Positions 1 through 5,974 of a DNA stretch of 17,169 nucleotides are shown piece after piece (position 1 is the stretch's first letter; every line of letters begins with the position of its first letter). Made by a program: the position numbers and the translations under genes. The notes under the pieces are model-generated. The model searched no databases. It worked only from the letters and a program-made list of their open reading frames with translations, and had not been told where the DNA came from. Source of the stretch: Minisyncoccota bacterium (GTDB lineage Bacteria; Patescibacteriota; Minisyncoccia; Phycocordibacterales; JAQTLZ01); NCBI GenBank assembly GCA_028710915.1, contig JAQTTF010000014.1:1-17169 (forward strand), in the 5' to 3' direction.

Positions 1-169
1 ATTTGTTGAATAGCCAATCTTTTACGAATGCGTTCGGGACGTTTAGAAAGCCCGCTCCCTCTTCTTGCTTAGTGATCGCTGTGTCTTTAAACCATGTATG
101 GAAATTCGCTTTTGAGAGGGACAATTCGAGTTCAGCCAGCACAGACCCCCAGAGTTTTTTGATATCCAT
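1..169 (-). CDS. dnaA: Replication initiator DnaA, N-terminal part (cut by window edge)
   Basis: Initiates chromosome replication by binding DnaA boxes and melting oriC. Only the first 56 codons are in the window, read from the ATG at 169-167 leftward off the edge. The protein begins MDIKKLWGSVLAELE and continues with a FHTWFKDT segment and then VPNAFVKDWL. This is the pattern of DnaA domain I, the small domain that contacts helicase and other DnaA molecules: a Trp near residue 7, an aromatic-rich TWF motif near residue 26, and an N-x-F-x-x-x-W helix. The AAA+ and DNA-binding domains are outside the window. The gene points away from rpmH across an intergenic region with DnaA-box-like sites, the standard oriC layout, which supports the call strongly despite the truncation. 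Confidence 0.9.
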   Translation of the reverse strand, partial: MDIKKLWGSVLAELELSLSKANFHTWFKDTAITKQEEGAGFLNVPNAFVKDWLFNK

Positions 170-223
170 ATATAAAAATGTTATTTATGATGGGAGAAAA
201 GACAGAAAAAGAAAAACAGTATC

Positions 224-229
224 ATTATA
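224..229 (-). promoter_or_regulatory. Candidate dnaA promoter -10 (TATAAT)
   Basis: A perfect TATAAT reads on the minus strand at 229-224, about 55 nt upstream of the dnaA ATG. A weak TTTACT-like -35 lies 15 nt further up. The DnaA-box-like site at 253-261 lies just upstream, so autoregulation by DnaA is possible (inference from other bacteria). Confidence 0.4.
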
Positions 230-322
230 TACCGAATGGAAAAAAGTAAAGCTTGTCCACAGCCATTAAAAATGTTGAAAGACTGTGGAAAGAGTGTGGA
301 TAGCAAAAATCACTATATTCAT

Positions 323-352
323 TTGCCAGAAACTGTTTTCTTGTGATAGAGT
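323..352 (+). promoter_or_regulatory. Candidate sigma70-type promoter of rpmH
   Basis: TTGCCA (323-328, 5/6 to consensus), an 18-nt spacer, then TAGAGT (347-352, 4/6, key positions kept). The predicted transcript start near 359 leaves only about three bases before the rpmH ATG at 362, so the mRNA would be almost leaderless. Confidence 0.45.
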
Positions 353-361
353 GTTGTAACT

Positions 362-496
362 ATGTCAATCACATACCAGCCAAAAAAGAAGAAAAGAGCT
401 CGAACACACGGTTTTTTAGTACGAAATAAGACCCGGGGCGGTAAAAACACTCTGAAAAGAAGGATGCAAAAGGGCCGAAAGAGGCTGTCGGTCTAA
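362..496 (+). CDS. rpmH: Large-subunit ribosomal protein bL34
   Basis: Structural protein of the 50S subunit that packs against 23S rRNA. The 44-aa product starts MSITYQPKKKKRARTHGF and ends KRRMQKGRKRLSV, matching the bL34 signature (TYQP, RxRTHGF, GRKRLSV). Length is normal for the family (44-47 aa). It is highly basic throughout. It is first in the rpmH-rnpA-yidC-khpB operon, 23 bp before rnpA, in the conserved order found beside oriC. There is no Shine-Dalgarno sequence before the ATG; a -10-like element ends 9 nt upstream instead. Stop is TAA. Confidence 0.96.
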   Translation: MSITYQPKKKKRARTHGFLVRNKTRGGKNTLKRRMQKGRKRLSV

Positions 497-519
497 TTGG
501 TAATTTTAAGAAAATCTCC

Positions 520-861
520 ATGCTCACTCGAAAAAGAAGAATTTCGAGGGTTTTGTTTCCCGAAATTATAAAAAAGGGAATGTGGTATCACTCCCCTCAC
601 CTGACTCTTCGAGTACTTTCTTCTCTTTCTCAAAAACAGAGTCATTTTGCGGTGTCTGTTTCTAAAAAAGTTGCGAAAAAAGCAGTTCAGAGGAATCTTC
701 TTAAAAGAAGGCTTATTTCTGTTGTTGAAATGGTATTAAAAAAGACAGATTCTCGCTCGAACGGCATTTTTTTCTTCAAGAAAGGGGGCGGTGAAATTTC
801 TTTCGATGTTTTGAAAAATGAATGTCTCTTTCTCCTTGAAAAGTCTAAAATCGTGCTCTAA
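520..861 (+). CDS. rnpA: Ribonuclease P protein component
   Basis: Small basic protein subunit of RNase P; it helps the RNA subunit remove 5' leaders from precursor tRNAs. The 113-aa product has the family signature VSKKVAKKAVQRNLLKRR at about residues 47-64, including the RNR-type core (R58 N59 ... R63 R64) that binds the RNA subunit. An N-terminal basic segment and the FAVSVSKK beta strand precede it. Length is typical (110-120 aa). It follows rpmH by 23 bp, the near-universal gene order. No Shine-Dalgarno is seen upstream of the ATG. The RNA partner gene (rnpB) is not in this window. Confidence 0.94.
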   Translation: MLTRKRRISRVLFPEIIKKGMWYHSPHLTLRVLSSLSQKQSHFAVSVSKKVAKKAVQRNLLKRRLISVVEMVLKKTDSRSNGIFFFKKGGGEISFDVLKNECLFLLEKSKIVL

Positions 862-881
862 GTTGGTATTTTTCTCTCATA

Positions 882-910
882 TTGTGCTCGCAAAGCTTTT
901 TCTGTAGAAT
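882..910 (+). promoter_or_regulatory. Candidate promoter directly before yidC
   Basis: TTGTGC (882-887), 17-nt spacer, TAGAAT (905-910, 5/6), then only six bases to the yidC ATG at 917. This would give a leaderless yidC-khpB transcript in addition to readthrough from rpmH. The -35 match is weak (3/6); the -10 and spacing are good. Confidence 0.4.
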
Positions 911-916
911 GGCGCT

Positions 917-1669
917 ATGTTCTCATTTATTGGCCACGGATTTTCCTTTGTCTATCACACTATTTTTTACAGGCCACTCTACAATGGCCTCGTATTTTTG
1001 ATTGGTCTTATCCCCCATGGCGATGTGGGAGTGGCTATAATCCTCTTTACCATACTGGTTCGGTTTGTGCTTTATCCTCTCTCCAAGAAATCTCTCGAAA
1101 GCCAGAGGAAAATGAAGGAGCTTGGTCCCCTTATGGAAAAAATAAAGGTTGATTTTAAAGACAACAGAGATGAGCAGGCCAAAAGAACTATCGCTCTCTA
1201 TAAAGAGAACAACATCAATCCTTTTTCGGGCATTCTTTTCATGTTCATTCAGTTACCCATCATCATCGCACTCTATCAAGTATTTCGAGGAGATCTTTCC
1301 AAAGCCGTGGTTGATCTGAGTCTTCTGTATCCGTTTATTCATATTCCCGGGGCCATCAGCTTGCATTTTCTAGGATTTCTAGATATTACTCGGACAAAAA
1401 ATATTTTACTCGCTCTTCTTGCAGCAGCTAGTCAATTTTTTCAAGCAAAGTACACACTTGCTGGCACATCCGCTCTTCCCGTCAAAGAAAATTCGGATAA
1501 AAAAGCATCGTTTCAAGATGAATTTGCAAAAGGTATGAGTCTTCAGATGAAATATATGTTGCCAGCCATGATCGGTATTTTTGCCTATGGATTTTCCGGA
1601 GCGGTTACTTTATATTGGATTACGAACAATCTTTTTAGCATTGTCCAAGAATTGAGAAAAAGTAAATAG
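917..1669 (+). CDS. yidC: Membrane protein insertase YidC/Oxa1 family
   Basis: Inserts and folds membrane proteins, alone or with SecYEG. The 250-aa product is the short form without the large periplasmic domain of Gram-negative YidC. It shows the expected helices: about 22-32, 37-55 (with the conserved groove arginine R49 in FTILVRFVLYPL), 105-123 (FIQLPIIIALYQVFRG), 155-175 and 208-235 (ending VTLYWITNNLFSIVQ, the family's C-terminal signature). A charged hairpin rich in Lys/Glu lies between helices 2 and 3 (about 56-100). It sits 55 bp after rnpA and 1 bp before khpB, the classical context. In this locus it may also serve the many membrane proteins of the neighbouring secretion block (inference). 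Confidence 0.95.
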   Translation: MFSFIGHGFSFVYHTIFYRPLYNGLVFLIGLIPHGDVGVAIILFTILVRFVLYPLSKKSLESQRKMKELGPLMEKIKVDFKDNRDEQAKRTIALYKENNINPFSGILFMFIQLPIIIALYQVFRGDLSKAVVDLSLLYPFIHIPGAISLHFLGFLDITRTKNILLALLAAASQFFQAKYTLAGTSALPVKENSDKKASFQDEFAKGMSLQMKYMLPAMIGIFAYGFSGAVTLYWITNNLFSIVQELRKSK

Positions 1670-1670
1670 C

Positions 1671-2132
1671 ATGCACGCAGAAGATATAAAAAAAATAATA
1701 GAGGAAGTGTTGTCAAAAATGGGGCTTTCACCCGAGCGCATTGAGGTTGTCGGTCCGGAGAAGGAACCAAAATTTCTTATTTCAACCAAAGATGCGCGTC
1801 TTCTTATCGGAAAAAACGGAGAAACATTTTCAGCTTTCACGCATATCGTGAGAAAAATAGTGGAAAGAAAGTTTGGAGAGGAAGGCAGAATCATCTTTTC
1901 TCTCGATATAAACGGGTATCAAGATCAAAAAGTCAGAGAGATGTACGCAAAGATCCAAGTGCTTGTGGATCGGGCTCGAATGCTTCAGACAGGAGTTGAA
2001 CTTTCTCCTATGCCCGCATACGAAAGAATGATGGTGCACGAAGCGCTTGCGGGCATCTCGGACATCACTACCGAATCAACTGGCGAGGGAAAAGAGCGAA
2101 GAGTCGTTATTAAATATGTGAAAGCAAAATAG
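1671..2132 (+). CDS. khpB: RNA-binding protein KhpB/Jag (KH and R3H domains, no Jag-N)
   Basis: Small RNA-binding protein, in other bacteria acting with KhpA in RNA regulation and cell envelope growth. The 153-aa product has a KH domain at about 30-82 with its GxxG loop in LLIGKNGETFSAF (45-56), followed by an R3H domain at about 90-150: the R-x-x-x-H core is R119/H123 in AYERMMVHEAL and the strand TTESTGEGKERRVVI closes it. The N-terminal Jag-N domain found in Firmicutes Jag is absent: the protein starts directly with a short helix and the KH fold. It begins one base after the yidC stop, so the two are probably translationally coupled, and it is last in the operon. Confidence 0.9.
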   Translation: MHAEDIKKIIEEVLSKMGLSPERIEVVGPEKEPKFLISTKDARLLIGKNGETFSAFTHIVRKIVERKFGEEGRIIFSLDINGYQDQKVREMYAKIQVLVDRARMLQTGVELSPMPAYERMMVHEALAGISDITTESTGEGKERRVVIKYVKAK

Positions 2133-2147
2133 TTTCTCCCTTCTTTT

Positions 2148-3422
2148 CTATCGGAGATCAAATGACCAGAGGGTCATATTTTTTTTGTTTGTGAAGAAAA
2201 GCATATTCTCTGTGCTATTTGTGAAGAGCTTGATGCCGTCAATAATAATGCCGTTATTGATTGCAAGAAGAAGTTCTGATTCTCCAGTTTTTACGTTGAT
2301 CTTCCAGATGTCATCGGAGAACAGAATTTTCCCTTGGTACCAGTCGTCCGGGTAATGTGCGGGTATTTGGAATTTTGGTACGAGGCACCAAGCGGTTGCT
2401 GTATCCTTTTTGCTCCACACGCATTTTTCAGGCAGAGTCTGGATTGGAGTAAGGTTTGCATCTCCGGTCTTTACATTGAAAGTATTTAAGGTAAAGCCTC
2501 TGTCTGTCGACTCCGAATAGAGAATATATGAGGTATCTGGGTTTGTTAAAGTCGTAAGCCCGTTTATCTCAGCGAGGATTTTTTTAAGATTGCCATTCGC
2601 AGTATTTAAGAAGAAAAGAAACCCGGGCGCATCTTGAGATGCTTTTGTAGTAAGAGCGACAGTTCCCTCTTTTGGCCACTGCGGGAGCCATTCGGCGAGA
2701 GGTGATTTAAATACTATGTTTTGTTTTCTACCGTCAGGATTGGAAATGATTCCCGTTGCTTGTTCACCGGTGTTTTCCAATGAAAATATTTTGTCTTTTC
2801 CTCCTTCGGCTAGATTATTTATATTTGTGTCGAGAAAATTTCCATCAACACTTCCCGGCTCACTTTCTGAAGATGTCGCAATTGTCAGTTTTCCATAAAA
2901 TGTATCGATTTCGTCTGAATTGTCTTTCACATAGCGTGCGAGAAGAGAATCTCCTTCGGGTATCCATAGCGTTTCTTGTATTCTCGGAATTGTTGTATTT
3001 GAAATTTCTTTTGCAGGACCGATAGGGGTTGAACTTCCAAAGGTTCTTTCAAAAATGTGGCCAGTTCCTCGTTCCATATAGCGAAGGATAGTTGAAGTTC
3101 CGTTATCAAAGACCACTCCTCCAGTCATGGCGATAATAATATTTGAACTGTTGATGGATACCGGTTGAAGTTTCTGGAGAGAAGATGCATTTTGGTTTAC
3201 AGCAAGAGTTGAAGAAGATATATCAGTAAATGGAATGGGTGAGGGCGTACTTACTGCAACTCCCGCCCCTCCATTGTTGACTTGATTTCCAAAAGCGAAT
3301 TCTCCCGGGTTATTCGCCGGTACTTGTGTCTGCGTTTTTCTTGCAGTAAAGAAATAATATCCTAAACCTCCTCCTATGAGGATTACGACAATGAGTATGA
3401 GAATGAGTGTTTTTTTGTTCAT
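2148..3422 (-). CDS. Membrane-anchored beta-propeller-like protein, last gene of the T4SS-like block
   Basis: 424 aa. An N-terminal membrane anchor (about residues 5-25, LILILIVVILIGGGLGYYFF) is followed by a Ser/Pro/Gly-rich linker (30-85) and a soluble region of ~330 residues on the outer side. That region is made of repeated short beta strands with aromatic motifs (TLWIPEGDSLLARY about 151-164; WLPQWPKEGTVALTT about 245-259; DIWKINVKTGESELLL about 371-386). These resemble the blades of TolB/WD40-type propellers, though I cannot count blades with certainty. Two cysteines (C334, C346) could form a disulfide. The gene starts three bases after the pilin-like gene stop (TAA-GGT-ATG), suggesting translational coupling. 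No family name is claimed; the role is probably structural or binding at the surface of the secretion machine. Its 3' end contains the opposing operon's terminator. Confidence 0.7.
   Translation of the reverse strand: MNKKTLILILIVVILIGGGLGYYFFTARKTQTQVPANNPGEFAFGNQVNNGGAGVAVSTPSPIPFTDISSSTLAVNQNASSLQKLQPVSINSSNIIIAMTGGVVFDNGTSTILRYMERGTGHIFERTFGSSTPIGPAKEISNTTIPRIQETLWIPEGDSLLARYVKDNSDEIDTFYGKLTIATSSESEPGSVDGNFLDTNINNLAEGGKDKIFSLENTGEQATGIISNPDGRKQNIVFKSPLAEWLPQWPKEGTVALTTKASQDAPGFLFFLNTANGNLKKILAEINGLTTLTNPDTSYILYSESTDRGFTLNTFNVKTGDANLTPIQTLPEKCVWSKKDTATAWCLVPKFQIPAHYPDDWYQGKILFSDDIWKINVKTGESELLLAINNGIIIDGIKLFTNSTENMLFFTNKKNMTLWSFDLR
2162..2186 (+). terminator. Intrinsic terminator of the rpmH-rnpA-yidC-khpB operon
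   Basis: Stem ATGACC (2162-2167), loop AGAG, stem GGTCAT (2172-2177), then A and eight T (2179-2186). It lies 30 bp after the khpB stop and inside the last 13 codons of the convergent minus-strand gene, so the same bases encode protein and stop transcription. On the minus strand the hairpin has no T-run, so it works in one direction only. Confidence 0.8.
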
Positions 3423-3425
3423 ACC

Positions 3426-4217
3426 TTATTCATTAACCTGCACGCATCCTCTCTGGTGACTTGAGTCATTATGGAAAGCGCTTTGGCACGAAGCTTGATC
3501 GGAAAATGGTCCCCCGTAAGATCCGTCTGCTCTTGTGTAGTAATATTGGCCGGATTGAAAATTTTGAGGAAGGTTAGCGGGGTTGCCTGCAGCGTCTTGA
3601 CCTGTGTTGGTATTAGAGTTTGTATTAGGCGGAGGGGCTACAGTTCCAGGGTCGCCTATATATCCCGTGCTTGGCAGGTTTGGTATTTGAAGGTTTGAAT
3701 TGTCAACGGGGTTTGAGGCGCTTGAAGGGTTTGAAGCGGAAGAATTTGTTTGTGGTGAAGTGACTCCATTTGTGCCTCCGCTTGTTGAAAGTCCAGTGAA
3801 GTTTAACTTCACAAGATTTGGATTGATAGTATAGAGGAGTATGTACGAAGAAAGCGCGAGGAGAAGTCCAGCGATGGCTCCGCTTATTCTTGTTTTCGCG
3901 TCCTCTTTGCTCGCAATCTTTTCAGTCATTGTGTATTCAAGTCCACCGATTACAATCATAAGTACTGCGAAGACAGCACATAGCCCGATTCCCACTTTAA
4001 AAATGCTTGCAAGATAGTCTTCAAGCTTGATTGGGTATGTGCCGTTTCCCGTGTCTACTCCTGTAATAGGTGCAAGTGGTTTGTAGCATTGATTGCCAAG
4101 AGTAAAAAATCCGTTTTGCGAACATGGCTGGTCGGCTGCGAATATAGCGCCGATCGGTAATAGAAAGAACAATAAGAGAAGAATGATATAAAATTTTGTT
4201 TTCATTATTTTTTCCAT
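3426..4217 (-). CDS. VirB2/TrbC-like pilin with long C-terminal extension
   Basis: 263 aa. Signal peptide about 1-27 (cleavage probably after IFA, before ADQP). A short Cys-containing segment (C32, C44) and an amphipathic stretch (KLEDYLASIF) precede two hydrophobic helices, about 72-95 and 112-130, joined by a short charged loop (TMTEKIASKEDAKTR). This is the two-helix hairpin of VirB2/TrbC-type pilins. Unlike ordinary pilins, which end soon after helix 2, it continues with a Ser/Asn/Pro/Thr-rich linker (about 141-222) and a compact tail with YYYTRADGSYGGPF and two cysteines (C244, C258). In VirB2 topology both ends face outward, so the tail would be exposed on the fibre (inference). M5 (MKTKFYI) is an alternative start. 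Coupled to the upstream gene by a TAA-GGT-ATG junction. Confidence 0.72.
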   Translation of the reverse strand: MEKIMKTKFYIILLLLFFLLPIGAIFAADQPCSQNGFFTLGNQCYKPLAPITGVDTGNGTYPIKLEDYLASIFKVGIGLCAVFAVLMIVIGGLEYTMTEKIASKEDAKTRISGAIAGLLLALSSYILLYTINPNLVKLNFTGLSTSGGTNGVTSPQTNSSASNPSSASNPVDNSNLQIPNLPSTGYIGDPGTVAPPPNTNSNTNTGQDAAGNPANLPQNFQSGQYYYTRADGSYGGPFSDQASCQSAFHNDSSHQRGCVQVNE

Positions 4218-4220
4218 ACC

Positions 4221-5246
4221 TTAAGGTGTTACGGCGTTTGTCGGGGTAATAGTGGGCAGGAGAATTGAACTTTCCACTCCAGCAGACTGTAGGAAGGAAT
4301 CATTATTCTTAATTGAAAGAGAAATGAGAGCTGTACCTGTCTGGCCGTTTTGTCGGAGTATTACGCTTTTTCCGTCGGCACTCTGTCCATCCGTAAATGG
4401 ATTTCCGTTCATGTCCCATGAATAAGTCAGAGAATTATTTATATTAAAAAAATATGGAACAGCGTTTATTTTTATTTCTGGGTTTGTAAGCGAAAAAGAA
4501 GCAGGAAGAGATCTTTCATATTTAATACCGAAAAGAGGATCATCTTCGTACAGAACTGTTTGAGGAGTCGTGGGAGAGATAACAATTGTTTTTTCCGCAG
4601 TCTGATTTCCCGAAAGAGAACTTACCTCCACTTTTATTGTCACTGGTCGTGAGAAAATGTCGCCCGAAAACGCATAGTTGTTTTGACCATATCCAGAATT
4701 ATCTCCCAAGATTTCTCCATCTTGCGTCCACTTGTAGATGAGTTTATCAGATGCAATCGGTACGCCATTCCCATCCACAAGATCTGGCAGAGCAACCACT
4801 TTTACAGTTCCTTGGACAGGAAAAAGTGATTTTCCTTCGTAAAATGGAGGTGTATAGGAATAAGCTTGCCATGCCAAATCGACGTTTGCAGATTGAAGAG
4901 AAAGTTCTTTTTCTACATGAGTACCATCTGGCGCATCTACGGCGACGCCGAGTGTCGTTGTTTTTCCCAAGGCACCCGTTGTGAATGAAAAAGCTGTTTT
5001 GCCAATTCCGGTCTGTTTCAAACTGCCATTTATAGTCCAAGAAATCTTGGATTTATTGAGATCGAAAAGATAGCTTTCTACGATTGCATCAACTTGCGAG
5101 CTTGGTTCGGGAGTCGTTGGTTGTATAGAAAGAGAAATGGAATTTTCCGGATTGATAATATCTGCGGATACTCCGAGGAATGGAACAAAGAAAAAGAGTC
5201 CAAATATAAGGAAATAGAGTATTCTTTGTTTAGGGGCGCTTCTCAT
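4221..5246 (-). CDS. Secreted protein with three Ig-like repeats, part of the T4SS-like block
   Basis: 341 aa from the ATG at 5246-5244. The frame is open to a TTG at 5273, but the ATG gives a clean signal peptide (basic MRSAPKQR, hydrophobic core 9-25, cleavage after VSA at 28) and has AAGGA just upstream. The mature part is beta-rich with a recurring W-x-x-[ND]-G motif: WTING (W70), WTQDG (W173) and WDMNG (W277). Spacings of 103 and 104 residues point to three tandem Ig/PKD-like domains. No C-terminal membrane helix is visible; the protein ends in a Pro/Thr-rich tail. It precedes the pilin gene by three bases and follows the 211-aa membrane protein by 45 bp. Likely an outer structural or adhesive part of the apparatus; exact function unknown. 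Confidence 0.72.
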   Translation of the reverse strand: MRSAPKQRILYFLIFGLFFFVPFLGVSADIINPENSISLSIQPTTPEPSSQVDAIVESYLFDLNKSKISWTINGSLKQTGIGKTAFSFTTGALGKTTTLGVAVDAPDGTHVEKELSLQSANVDLAWQAYSYTPPFYEGKSLFPVQGTVKVVALPDLVDGNGVPIASDKLIYKWTQDGEILGDNSGYGQNNYAFSGDIFSRPVTIKVEVSSLSGNQTAEKTIVISPTTPQTVLYEDDPLFGIKYERSLPASFSLTNPEIKINAVPYFFNINNSLTYSWDMNGNPFTDGQSADGKSVILRQNGQTGTALISLSIKNNDSFLQSAGVESSILLPTITPTNAVTP

Positions 5247-5256
5247 ACGTCCTTTT

Positions 5257-5265
5257 ATTTTAACA
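5257..5265 (-). promoter_or_regulatory. Extended -10 promoter before the Ig-like protein gene
   Basis: On the minus strand TGT-TAAAAT (5265-5257) is an extended -10 element ending 10 nt before the ATG at 5246. The RNA would carry only a few leader bases. It could drive the last three genes of the block separately. Confidence 0.4.
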
Positions 5266-5291
5266 CATATCAAATCGGTTTTATCAACACA

Positions 5292-5927
5292 TTAGGCAGC
5301 GTTTCTCCTGTCGTTTTCTTCTTGCTCATCTCTCAAGTTAAGAACATTAGAAGCATTTTCGCGCTCTCGCCGCGCCAAATCCAGTTCGTTTGTATGAGAA
5401 GATCCCGCCGCTTGTTCTTCCTCTTGTGCATCTGCTTCCGCATCCTCCTCTTCCCTTTCTTCTCGTTTTGCTTGCTCAGCTTGCTCTGTGGCCTCATTTG
5501 ATACCGCGCCTTTGAGAAGCGGTTTTGCAGCAACTCCCCCGGGAATTGTCTCTGCGAGAGCCTCGCCCCCTTGAGCGGCTACGTCTTCAGCCCATGAAGT
5601 TCCGATATTAATGAGAATATCTATTGTCCAAAGAGGAATTGCACCAAGAAAGAATGTTTCGAGGGCAGTTGCTATGAACATTGGGATGAAGCGTACAGGC
5701 TTACCTAGGCTGACTCTATTGATCTTGAACCAGAGGTAAAGAGTAAGGGGCATTGCGGCAAGGTCTATAAAAGGATTGATGACTACTCCGATTACTATGG
5801 CGTCCAGACCGAGCTGTAAAAGATCGACTATAACCCCAAAAAGAACCATGAAAAACGCGGTCACTGGTGTAATTCTCGGCTTTATTTTCTTGATTTTGCT
5901 ATACAGCTTGAAGAATTTTGTGAGCAT
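5292..5927 (-). CDS. Small polytopic membrane protein with acidic Ala/Glu-rich tail
   Basis: 211 aa. A basic N-terminus (KLYSKIKKIKPR) is followed by about three hydrophobic segments: 22-40, 43-66 and 80-107. The tail from about 113 is hydrophilic and, at 144-175, extremely rich in Glu/Ala with few Lys/Arg (EQAKREEREEEDAEADAQEEE), typical of a charged helix; the last 30 residues are also charged. By the positive-inside rule the N-terminus is cytoplasmic. I do not recognise the family. It lies between the VirB4 ATPase gene (47 bp upstream) and the Ig-like protein, so a role in the inner-membrane platform, possibly with the acidic tail contacting the ATPase, is only an inference. No Shine-Dalgarno before the ATG. 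Confidence 0.72.
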   Translation of the reverse strand: MLTKFFKLYSKIKKIKPRITPVTAFFMVLFGVIVDLLQLGLDAIVIGVVINPFIDLAAMPLTLYLWFKINRVSLGKPVRFIPMFIATALETFFLGAIPLWTIDILINIGTSWAEDVAAQGGEALAETIPGGVAAKPLLKGAVSNEATEQAEQAKREEREEEDAEADAQEEEQAAGSSHTNELDLARRERENASNVLNLRDEQEENDRRNAA

Positions 5928-5974
5928 TGAGCAAAGTTAGAAAAAGAATGCGGTGTAGAGTTTCAGAGTCTGTC

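Larger units (their letters stand above)
170..361. other. Probable replication origin (oriC) between dnaA and rpmH
   Basis: 192-bp gene-free region between divergent dnaA and rpmH, the commonest oriC position in bacteria. It holds three 9-mers close to the DnaA box TTATCCACA: TTGTCCACA at 253-261 (+, 1 mismatch), CTATCCACA read on the minus strand at 303-295 (1 mismatch), and CTTTCCACA read on the minus strand at 292-284 (2 mismatches). The flank at 170-240 is strongly AT-rich and could be the unwinding element. Clustering and gene context are seen directly; origin function is inferred. A GC-skew switch here would confirm it. Confidence 0.75.

Noticed and set aside
3..269. Open + strand frame of 88 codons at the left edge
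   Set aside because: It is antisense to the recognisable DnaA N-terminus and runs into the origin region; its product has no protein-like features.
5247..5273. TTG start at 5273 for the Ig-like protein
   Set aside because: The internal ATG at 5246 gives a clean signal peptide and has AAGGA nearby; the upstream codons overlap the extended -10.
5094..5501. + strand frame spanning the gap between the 341-aa and 211-aa genes
   Set aside because: It overlaps two well-supported minus-strand genes; the Cys/Phe/Arg-rich product is typical of antisense reading.
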